DNA from: Vibrio sp. 10N.261.55.A7
GTDB taxonomy: Bacteria > Pseudomonadota > Gammaproteobacteria > Enterobacterales > Vibrionaceae
Assembly (NCBI RefSeq): GCF_002877365.1
Contig: NZ_MCWZ01000321.1
Span: forward strand, 1 to 37,742
DNA length: 37,742 nucleotides
Direction of reading: 5' to 3'
Within the stretch, counting starts at the first letter, position 1. Each line of letters opens with the position of its first letter. Below, one piece after another: positions 8,088 through 14,379 of this stretch. The position numbers and the translations under genes are program-made. The notes below the pieces were generated by a model. The model saw only the letters and a list, made by a program, of their open reading frames with translations. It had not been told where the DNA came from and did no database searches.

Positions 8088-8579
8088 TTAAGCAGACGCT
8101 ACCGCATTAATGTAAGTCACTTGTACTGGCTTGGTGAACGCGCCAGGGCGAAGTGCTTGAACTTCACGAATTACATCGTCTAACTTCCAGCCTTTTTCTA
8201 GAAGCAAGTGAGCAGCAAATAGACCAGTACGACCTGAACCGCCCATACAGTGCATAGCAACCTTTCCACCATTGTCGACGATCTTATGCAGCTCTGGGCT
8301 TGCTGCTTTCCATTTTGAAGCAAACTCAGCGCCTGGTGCGCAGTCATCTTCAATCTCGATTTGGAACCACTGCATACCTAAAGCTTGGGTTTTTGCGCCA
8401 AGTTCAGAAACGTTCTTGCTTGCTAATTCATCACTATCAAGGGCAGTCACAATCGCTTCCACACCTTGCTCTTTTAACTGTGCAAGCGAAGCGTCAAGGT
8501 CTGCGTCTTTCGTGCCTGGGCAAGGAGTCAATACTAATGCACCAGCGTCTAAATCAAGTTGCCATGTAGGGTGTGTCAT
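8088..8579 (-). CDS. Dual-specificity/tyrosine phosphatase-like protein of the ars operon
   Basis: A 163-residue cysteine phosphatase related to the CDKN3/dual-specificity group. The P-loop HCMGGSGRTG has the catalytic cysteine (C111) and arginine (R117), and a general-acid aspartate may lie in the EIEDD segment. The ATG at 8579 is nine bases after AAGGA; upstream ATGs at 8588 and 8585 are too close to that site. The reading begins about 13 bases after the GAPDH stop, so coupling is likely. The V. cholerae operon VC1068-1071 has a putative phosphatase at this place that contributes to arsenate resistance (from memory). Whether it acts on the arseno-adduct, a protein or another ester is unknown. 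Confidence 0.82.
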   Translation of the reverse strand: MTHPTWQLDLDAGALVLTPCPGTKDADLDASLAQLKEQGVEAIVTALDSDELASKNVSELGAKTQALGMQWFQIEIEDDCAPGAEFASKWKAASPELHKIVDNGGKVAMHCMGGSGRTGLFAAHLLLEKGWKLDDVIREVQALRPGAFTKPVQVTYINAVASA

Positions 8580-8591
8580 TTTCATCATTCC

Positions 8592-9593
8592 TTATGCTAA
8601 GCCAACGGTGCGAACAAGTTCAGCGGTACGCGTTGCGTAGCCCATTTCGTTATCGTACCAAGCGTAGATTTTAACCATGCGCTTACCCACCAACATCGTT
8701 GATAGAGCGTCTACAATCGTTGAACGTTGGTCGCCTTTGTAATCAATAGAAACCAGTGGACGATCTTCAAAGCCAAGAATGCCTTTTAGTTCATTCTCTG
8801 ACGCTTCTTTTAGCAACGCATTCACTTCTTCAGCCGTGGTGTCTTTCTTAACCTCAAAAATGATATCGGTCAGTGACGCGTTCGCTAGAGGTACACGTAC
8901 TGCATGGCCATTGATGCGATTTTCAAGCTCAGGGAAAATCTCAACAATCGCTTTCGCTGAACCCGTTGTGGTTGGAATTAGGCTCATGCCACATGCACGT
9001 GCGCGACGCAGGTCTTTGTGGGGCGCATCTAAAATGGTCTGAGTATTGGTCAGATCGTGAATCGTAGTAAAGGCGGCGTTCTCAATACCCAATTTCTCGT
9101 TGATCACCTTAACAACCGGTGCAATACAGTTGGTTGTACAAGAAGCGGCTGTCACTATTTTGTGAACGGCAGGGTCAAAAATCGCGTCGTTGACACCAAC
9201 AACGATATTAGCAATACCGTCTTCTTTAACAGGTGCAGAAACAACGACACGCTTGACACCTTGCGCCAGGTATTTGTTAAGGAATTCTGTTTTGCGGTGA
9301 ACACCCGTTGCTTCAATAACCACATCACAGCCCGACCAGTCGATAGCATCGATATCGCGCTCTTGCGTTGTGTGGATACGTTGACCGTTAATGATCATGT
9401 CGTCACCTTCAGCCGTTACCGAATGGTTCCAACGCCCTTGCACAGAATCAAACTCTAAAAGGTGAGCAAGCGTTGCGGTGTCTCCCGCGACGTCATTGAT
9501 TTGAACAAACTCTAGCTCTTGCCAATCAAAAGCAGCGCGAAGTGCTAGACGGCCGATACGGCCAAAACCATTAATACCTACTTTAACTGTCAT
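8592..9593 (-). CDS. ArsJ-associated glyceraldehyde-3-phosphate dehydrogenase
   Basis: A full-length 333-residue GAPDH. It has the NAD-binding start VGINGFGRIGR, the catalytic cysteine C152 in AASCTTNC, and histidine H179 in TTIHDLTN. In this operon type the enzyme uses arsenate in place of phosphate to form 1-arseno-3-phosphoglycerate, which traps intracellular arsenate. The genomic context, not the active site, separates it from housekeeping GapA. It starts 40 bases after arsR and is tightly followed by the phosphatase. An antisense open reading of 133 codons within it is a shadow. Confidence 0.9.
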   Translation of the reverse strand: MTVKVGINGFGRIGRLALRAAFDWQELEFVQINDVAGDTATLAHLLEFDSVQGRWNHSVTAEGDDMIINGQRIHTTQERDIDAIDWSGCDVVIEATGVHRKTEFLNKYLAQGVKRVVVSAPVKEDGIANIVVGVNDAIFDPAVHKIVTAASCTTNCIAPVVKVINEKLGIENAAFTTIHDLTNTQTILDAPHKDLRRARACGMSLIPTTTGSAKAIVEIFPELENRINGHAVRVPLANASLTDIIFEVKKDTTAEEVNALLKEASENELKGILGFEDRPLVSIDYKGDQRSTIVDALSTMLVGKRMVKIYAWYDNEMGYATRTAELVRTVGLA

Positions 9594-9633
9594 TTTCTTA
9601 TCTCTCAGTTAGTGGTGAAACGTAAATTAGTCA

Positions 9634-9975
9634 TTAGACGCAACATGTTGGGCGCGAGTCCATAGACTCTAAGCGCGCAATGTCTTGCTGATATTCAGTT
9701 TTCAAACAGTTAGATGCGATAAGATCATCAATCAACTTTAGCATCCAACCGGGTAAATCTTGTGATAGCCGATAAAACACCCACTGCCCTTGGCGTACAT
9801 CAGTCAAAATGCCGTTTGAACGCAACTGCGCAAGATGGCGTGAAACCTTTGGCTGACTTTCTTGCAATGCCTGAGTCAACTCACCAACCGATAAGCACTC
9901 ATTGCGAACTATCAACATTAAGCAACGCACTCGCGTTTCATCGGACAGTAATTTAAAAAACTGGTGAGGTAGCAT
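9634..9975 (-). CDS. arsR: ArsR-family repressor of the arsenate operon
   Basis: A 113-residue winged-helix ArsR/SmtB repressor with the recognition region SQPKVSRHLAQLR. Aligned by eye to E. coli ArsR, the arsenite-binding ELCVCDL is here ECLSVGEL without gaps, so both key cysteines (C32 and C34 in E. coli) are replaced by serine and glycine. Cysteines are instead at C18, C27, C90, C111 and C112. The protein must sense with another site, or respond to a different inducer. It is first in the operon. The ATG at 9975 has no clear ribosome site and lies five bases from a palindrome likely to be its operator. Confidence 0.9.
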   Translation of the reverse strand: MLPHQFFKLLSDETRVRCLMLIVRNECLSVGELTQALQESQPKVSRHLAQLRSNGILTDVRQGQWVFYRLSQDLPGWMLKLIDDLIASNCLKTEYQQDIARLESMDSRPTCCV

Positions 9976-9980
9976 TTGTT

Positions 9981-10006
9981 TATACTCATATATGGATATG
10001 CGTATA
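9981..10006. promoter_or_regulatory. Putative ArsR operator
   Basis: TATACTCATAT (9981-9991) and ATATGCGTATA (9996-10006) form an inverted repeat matching at 10 of 11 positions, four bases apart. AT-rich dyads of this kind are typical for ArsR proteins. It ends five bases upstream of the arsR ATG, so repressor binding would cover the promoter. Confidence 0.6.
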
Positions 10007-10011
10007 TATTA

Positions 10012-10322
10012 ACTAAAAAATGAAAGACGTCAATCCCCGATTTAGACTGTCATAAATGTTTAACAGAACAAAGTGGGAAGCTAAGGCAAAGCGATGATGG
10101 ATATGAATGACAGATAGGTAAAACGAAAAAAGGCCTGACCTAGACAAAATGGCGAAATATCTAAGCCATCAAGATAAGGATTGAAATTTCGTTTTTTTCC
10201 TTAATTACATAACGCCCTATTGAGCAGTGGAAATAGTTGACTATAATCGCGAAGCGATGGCCAACTATTTATTATCAGTTTAAACAACTTGTGAAATTTT
10301 ATTCCGATGCTTACCTTATAGT
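10012..10322. other. Gene-free stretch between arsR and the lysR-type gene
   Basis: I see no coding region here. A stretch near 10152-10196 can fold as nested short stems (CGAAAT with ATTTCG, ATCT with AGAT) followed on the plus strand by seven T, which resembles a terminator or the end of a small RNA. No promoter for such an RNA is obvious. The lysR-type gene ends at its right edge. Confidence 0.35.
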
Positions 10323-11192
10323 TCAGCATGGCCACTCCTGCGAAAAAGCCTTTGTTAAATACTGCATGACCAATTTTATTCTTTCTACATTACGTAAGTC
10401 AGGATGTGTTAACAACCATATATTACTCGGCTGACTATCTTGGATAGCAAATAGTTTTATTAGTTCAGGCCGAGATTGATCATCAGGTAAGAAAGCCAAC
10501 CCTTGACCGGACTCGACAAAGTAAGACATTGCAGTTAAATCATCACAACGAGTTACAACTTGATCAGCAAAGTGTTTGTCTTGCCATATGAATGTCGGTA
10601 GTCGACACATACCGCCTGTAGCGCCAATTAAAACATGCTTTGCTAACTCACCTATGTTGTTAGGCAAGCCAAATTTATCTTCATAAGCTTTACTTGCAAA
10701 TACACTCCAATTGAGAGTACAAACTTGCCTTCCAATCAAATGTTCTGCTGGTGAAGAGGTCGATCTTACCGCGATATCAGCCTGGCGATTAGACATATTA
10801 AACTCTTGATTGCTGACCAATAACTCAATGTGAATATCAGGGTATTCGAGATTAAAATTGGTGATATAACGAGGTAAATAACGGTAAGCGATATTATTCG
10901 GGGCAGTGATCTTGACTATCCCTTTGGGTTGAATATCCTTACCGATAATATGGCGACGTATGCCATCAAACGAATTTTCAATGTTTAGAGCAAATTCATA
11001 CAACTCATGCCCCAATGTAGTTAGTTCATAGCGGTTGTTTTTACGTTCAAATAGCTGTCCTTCTATTTCTTCTTCAAAAGCATTCAAACGCCTAAAAACA
11101 GTTGAATGGTTAACATCAAGATTATTTGCCGCCCCGGAAAGGGACCCACTACGAACAATCGCCAGAAATACCTTCAATGAATTCCAATCCAT
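10323..11192 (-). CDS. LysR-family transcriptional regulator
   Basis: A 289-residue LysR-type regulator. The N-terminal helix-turn-helix is MDWNSLKVFLAIVRSGSLSG followed by the NHSTVFRRL recognition helix; an effector-binding domain follows. The ATG at 11192 follows a G-rich site and matches the family N-terminus. A longer TTG reading from 11222 adds ten non-family residues. It diverges from doxX and a GST gene, the usual arrangement when a LysR protein controls its neighbours. Two TTGCA-type dyads lie in the intergenic region. The effector is unknown. Confidence 0.88.
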   Translation of the reverse strand: MDWNSLKVFLAIVRSGSLSGAANNLDVNHSTVFRRLNAFEEEIEGQLFERKNNRYELTTLGHELYEFALNIENSFDGIRRHIIGKDIQPKGIVKITAPNNIAYRYLPRYITNFNLEYPDIHIELLVSNQEFNMSNRQADIAVRSTSSPAEHLIGRQVCTLNWSVFASKAYEDKFGLPNNIGELAKHVLIGATGGMCRLPTFIWQDKHFADQVVTRCDDLTAMSYFVESGQGLAFLPDDQSRPELIKLFAIQDSQPSNIWLLTHPDLRNVERIKLVMQYLTKAFSQEWPC

Positions 11193-11207
11193 GCGCCCCC
11201 CCAATCC

Positions 11208-11245
11208 ATTGCAATTGTGCAATATTCACTTGCACATTATGCCAA
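11208..11245. promoter_or_regulatory. Candidate LysR-type operator dyads
   Basis: ATTGCAATTGTGCAAT (11208-11223) is a perfect dyad of ATTGCA, four bases, TGCAAT and fits the LysR T-N11-A pattern. A looser copy, TTGCA..TGCCAA, follows at about 11230-11245. Both lie between the divergent lysR-type gene and doxX, where autoregulation and activation sites are normally found. Confidence 0.5.
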
Positions 11246-11308
11246 TTGCCGTGCCATCAAGCAATGCCGTACTATGTTCTTACACTCACTAGAACGGAAA
11301 AATTAACA

Positions 11309-11728
11309 ATGAAACAACTACTTAATACTGACACAGGAATACTCTTCTTACGCATTTCGCTTGGTAGCGTACTGTTATCACACAGCCTCTATCTTAAAAT
11401 GATCGTATTTACGTTAGCGGGCACCGCTCAGTATTTTAGCTCAATAGGATTACCTGAAGCTCTTGCCTATATTGTTTTCGTTGTAGAGGTTATCTCTGGT
11501 GCCTCACTTATACTGGGGTTTAACACGCGGCTCTTTTCAGCACTTGTTATCCCCATCTTACTTGGCGCTACTTGGGCACATTATTCAAACGGATGGTTAT
11601 TCACTAACTCAGGTGGAGGATGGGAATACCCACTATTCCTTAGTTTGATGGCTGTATCGCAGCTTACTCTAGGTGGCGGTAGCTATGCCATCACCCCTTG
11701 CCTTCAATCAAAACAGATCAAAGCATAA
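11309..11728 (+). CDS. DoxX-family membrane protein
   Basis: A 139-residue inner-membrane protein with about four hydrophobic segments and the DoxX-type pattern LRISLGSVLLSHSL followed by ASLILGFNTRL. DoxX proteins are often encoded near thiol or redox enzymes, but their biochemical role is poorly defined. The ATG at 11309 begins MKQLLN, which is the conserved start; an in-frame reading from 11126 is mostly antisense to the lysR-type gene. A GST gene follows after 12 bases, so the pair is probably one transcript under the LysR regulator. Confidence 0.82.
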   Translation: MKQLLNTDTGILFLRISLGSVLLSHSLYLKMIVFTLAGTAQYFSSIGLPEALAYIVFVVEVISGASLILGFNTRLFSALVIPILLGATWAHYSNGWLFTNSGGGWEYPLFLSLMAVSQLTLGGGSYAITPCLQSKQIKA

Positions 11729-11740
11729 GAGTAACCAACT

Positions 11741-12421
11741 GTGAAACATCAAACTTTAAATCTCATTAGCCATGCTTTATGCCCATATGTGCAACGTTCA
11801 ATTATTACCTTAGAAGAAAAAAACATTCCTTTCACCAGAACTGATATTGACCTTGCGAATAAGCCGGCATGGTTTAAACAAAAATCACCATTGGGTAAAG
11901 TACCGATTCTAATTGTTGATGACAATCGAGCCTTGTTTGAATCGTCTGTCATTTGTGAGTATCTGGATGAAATAACAGCAAATTCCTTACATCCAAGGGA
12001 TAGCTTTAAGAAAGCGCATCATCGAGCATTGATTGAGCTAGGTTCCGCCATACTGAACAACACAGCCAGCCTCTACAATGCAAAAGACAAGACGAGTTTT
12101 CAAAATATTCATACTGAAATACAAGGACAATTTCAATTTATAGAAAAGGAAATATCTGGTATACCATTTTTCTCAGGAGATAAATTTCATCTGATCGATG
12201 CTGTGTACGGCCCCATTTTTAGATACTTTGAAGTGTTTGACAGCTTTACTGAATTGAACACATTTACACATTTACCCAAGTGTCAGCTGTGGCGCAAAGC
12301 ATTGAGCCAACGCAAATCTGTCAAGCACGCGGTTTCAGAAGATTACTCAGCCCTTTTAATACGGTTTTTAATAAATCGTGATAGTTATATCTCGCAGCTT
12401 ATTAGACCAGAGAGTAGATAG
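11741..12421 (+). CDS. Glutathione S-transferase family protein (cysteine type)
   Basis: A 226-residue cytosolic GST-like protein. The thioredoxin-fold N-terminus has SHALCPYVQRS with a cysteine at position 14 followed by PY, as in omega- or beta-like GSTs that act by thiol transfer. GKVPIL has the cis-proline, and ESSVICEYLDE fits the glutathione-binding loop. A helical C-terminal domain follows. The GTG start at 11741 is preceded by AAGAG. It lies 12 bases after doxX, so co-transcription is likely. The substrate is unknown. Confidence 0.82.
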   Translation: MKHQTLNLISHALCPYVQRSIITLEEKNIPFTRTDIDLANKPAWFKQKSPLGKVPILIVDDNRALFESSVICEYLDEITANSLHPRDSFKKAHHRALIELGSAILNNTASLYNAKDKTSFQNIHTEIQGQFQFIEKEISGIPFFSGDKFHLIDAVYGPIFRYFEVFDSFTELNTFTHLPKCQLWRKALSQRKSVKHAVSEDYSALLIRFLINRDSYISQLIRPESR

Positions 12422-12722
12422 TAGCTGCAAAATAAAACGCTTACTAGACGGATAATTCAGCTTTTACTTAGTGTCTATCTTGCTCAATGAATATATGCAG
12501 CTAATGATATATCAATGATTCGTTTGAAGTTTGAGTAGAGGATTACGGAAAAAATCTGTCTAGTAAGCTAGGTACTGTTCATTAGTTGTCTTGCCTAATT
12601 TTGAGTTACAAAACACATCAGATCAAACGCTCTAAGAAGTTTCGGGAAAGAAGTTGCTAGCTGGCAGGCTGACTAAACGCATCTCTGGACAATAGTTTGT
12701 TTGTGGCTTTGCTAAATTTGTA
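12422..12722. other. Gene-free scar region with an 11-bp inverted repeat
   Basis: No credible gene is present. GCTTACTAGAC at 12439-12449 is repeated inverted at 12558-12568 (GTCTAGTAAGC). I see no target-site duplication around the pair. The region lies between the GST gene and the broken end of an integrase, so it may be what remains of a deleted element. No copy of the tRNA-Ser 3' end was seen here by eye. Confidence 0.4.
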
Positions 12723-13379
12723 TTATGAATAACGCCAATAATCAACATCCGCTTTAAAACAAGCTGTAGCCTCAAATATTTGCTTAACTTCTTCAACAGC
12801 GAAAGCTCGTCTTTTATCAGCTTTTGATGCCTTAACCCTGTAACGAAACCAGTACACCTCACAAGCTACATGAGCCTTTTCAAAACAACTTGATAGCAAT
12901 CTAAGCTTCTTCTTTAGAGTTGCATCAGCACACGTCTGAGTCGCTTTCCAGCCCTCAATATGCGACTGCCGAACATCTGCTACCGAAAGTACATCACCAT
13001 TTACGAGAGCCAAGAACGAACACCATATACTCAGATAATCTTTCTGGTTTTTAATGGAAAAATCACTAAGCACACGTTCGATATCAATCTGGCTAAGTCG
13101 CATAGCACCCTCTGCCTGAGTTTCTGAGAACTGAGCATATATTGCTTTAACTTGGTCAATTGTCGAATTAGAGATAGCAAGAATCGAGCGAGCCAACTGT
13201 GAGGCTACGCTTACCGCTTCTAAATAGTTTCTGGTTTTAAGACTAACTCTTGGTTGATGGTGCTTACCGTTGGCAAGGATGTTCCAACGAAAGGTGTAAA
13301 CACCTGTCTTAGTCTGAATGAGATAGTTACATCTACGGGCTGACTGCGCCCTGTCACTCGGTATCTTGCATGATTCCAT
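12723..13379 (-). pseudogene. Truncated tyrosine recombinase (integrase) at tRNA-Ser
   Basis: The reading frame encodes 218 residues: an N-terminal arm-type DNA-binding region (about 10-70), a core-binding helical domain (about 90-185) and only the start of the catalytic domain (KRRAFAVEEVKQIFEA). It ends at DVDYWRYS, just before the segment where active recombinases have their first catalytic arginine. The R-H-R-Y residues are all missing, so it cannot recombine DNA. Its ATG is 80 bases from tRNA-Ser, the standard position of an island integrase next to its attachment site. Neighbouring open readings after the break show no continuing catalytic domain. It is most likely a remnant left after loss of an island. 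Confidence 0.8.
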
Positions 13380-13387
13380 TTTCGCCT

Positions 13388-13408
13388 CTATTGTCGCTTT
13401 GACAATAG
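13388..13408. repeat. Inverted repeat at the integrase translation start
   Basis: CTATTGTC and GACAATAG form a perfect eight-pair stem with a five-base loop. On the minus strand the stem ends at the AGG ribosome site of the integrase, so it could limit translation or be a binding site. Confidence 0.5.
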
Positions 13409-13427
13409 AACCAAATGCTCAAATGTG

Positions 13428-13454
13428 AAAAAGCCCTGCAAAAGCAAGGCTTTA
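13428..13454 (-). terminator. Terminator after tRNA-Ser
   Basis: On the minus strand AAAGCCTTGC and GCAGGGCTTT form a ten-pair stem with one wobble and a TTTT loop, continuing into five T. It begins about six bases after the tRNA 3' end. Confidence 0.75.
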
Positions 13455-13459
13455 AAATG

Positions 13460-13547
13460 TGGCGGTGAGTGAGAGATTCGAACTCTCGATACGTTGCCGT
13501 ATACACGCTTTCCAGGCGTGCTCCTTCAGCCACTCGGACAACTCACC
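13460..13547 (-). tRNA. tRNA-Ser(GGA)
   Basis: An 88-base class II tRNA with encoded CCA. The acceptor stem is GGTGAGT paired with ACTCACC, followed by discriminator G. The anticodon loop CTGGAAA carries GGA, reading serine UCC. A long variable arm (ACGGCAACGT region) and the TTCGAAT T-loop are present. The 3' end faces the truncated integrase, so this tRNA probably served as the attachment site of a lost element. Confidence 0.93.
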
Positions 13548-13583
13548 GTATTGTGTGTTAACGATATGCGTTAACGAGGCGCT

Positions 13584-13612
13584 AATTTAATGATTCTGCT
13601 CTACTTGGTCAA
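13584..13612 (-). promoter_or_regulatory. tRNA-Ser promoter
   Basis: On the minus strand TTGACC and TAAATT are separated by exactly 17 bases. A GC-rich discriminator (GCGCC) follows, as expected for a stringently controlled stable-RNA promoter. Confidence 0.7.
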
Positions 13613-13692
13613 GCGGTATTGGAAAAAAAATCCATCATCGTCGATCAAGTGCTTACTAATTGACATTAAAGCGCATTTTTTCAACACTTCTT

Positions 13693-14142
13693 TTAAGCTT
13701 GTTGGCAATAACCCGGCACTTTAAACCACTTACGACACATATCGAGAAAGTAGCCATACAGTACGCCCATTCCGCAAGATACAACCGCGTTACTTGCTAC
13801 GGCAGTGACAATTTGATCGGTCGAAGCTCCAACAACGAATAAAATCGCTGCATAAACAGGCGATTGAAACAGCACATACGCGAGTAAGTCAGAAATGTTC
13901 TTCGCTAACCCAGAGTCAGAAATATTGCGTCCCTGTCGAAGTACAAAGTCTCGAAAAATACCGTAAGGCCATGCGATCGCAATATTCACCGGAATTGACA
14001 GTGTTCTAGAAGCAAGCGACTGTTCAAAAGTCATACCCGATATAAAAATCTCAATGATCATTCCTGAAACGAAACAAAATACAACCATCGCAAATGTATC
14101 AGCCGCGGCATGGCGAATACAGAAAGGGGCACGAGCCTTCAT
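13693..14142 (-). CDS. alaE: L-alanine exporter AlaE
   Basis: A 149-residue inner-membrane protein with about four hydrophobic segments, matching AlaE in length and in the segments [18 protein letters not shown] and [11 protein letters not shown]. AlaE exports excess L-alanine, for example when alanyl peptides are taken up. GAGGATAAAG precedes the ATG at 14142. It stands alone between tRNA-Ser and a hybrid kinase gene, and a hairpin upstream separates it from the kinase. Confidence 0.9.
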   Translation of the reverse strand: MKARAPFCIRHAAADTFAMVVFCFVSGMIIEIFISGMTFEQSLASRTLSIPVNIAIAWPYGIFRDFVLRQGRNISDSGLAKNISDLLAYVLFQSPVYAAILFVVGASTDQIVTAVASNAVVSCGMGVLYGYFLDMCRKWFKVPGYCQQA

Positions 14143-14192
14143 CTTTATCCTCTACAAAACTAAAAACTACCTAAATAGCAATAAACAAAAAC

Positions 14193-14226
14193 AATAAACC
14201 AGCCCTTTCTTTAAGACTGGTTTATT
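14193..14226 (-). terminator. Probable terminator between the hybrid kinase and alaE
   Basis: AATAAACCAG (14193-14202) pairs perfectly with CTGGTTTATT (14217-14226). The minus strand continues with a T-rich tract (TGTTTTTGTTT). It is about 150 bases after the kinase stop codon. Confidence 0.6.
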
Positions 14227-14379
14227 TCGCTATTAAATCACATAATTTATAGAGATATAGTTCGAAGTTATTTTGATTTGGTAAATAAATAACTAATTTT
14301 CAAAGAAAAACCAGAGAGTTAATCTAACAAATGCCACATTGGTCACATTAGAGACTGGCATCCAGTAAAAATATGAAAG

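Noticed and set aside
9057..9458. 133-codon plus-strand frame inside the GAPDH gene
   Set aside because: Shadow of GAPDH codon usage; no recognisable domain or ribosome site.
12632..12862. Frame overlapping the integrase end, possible continuation of its catalytic domain
   Set aside because: After the break its residues do not resemble the arginine-containing segment of tyrosine recombinases.
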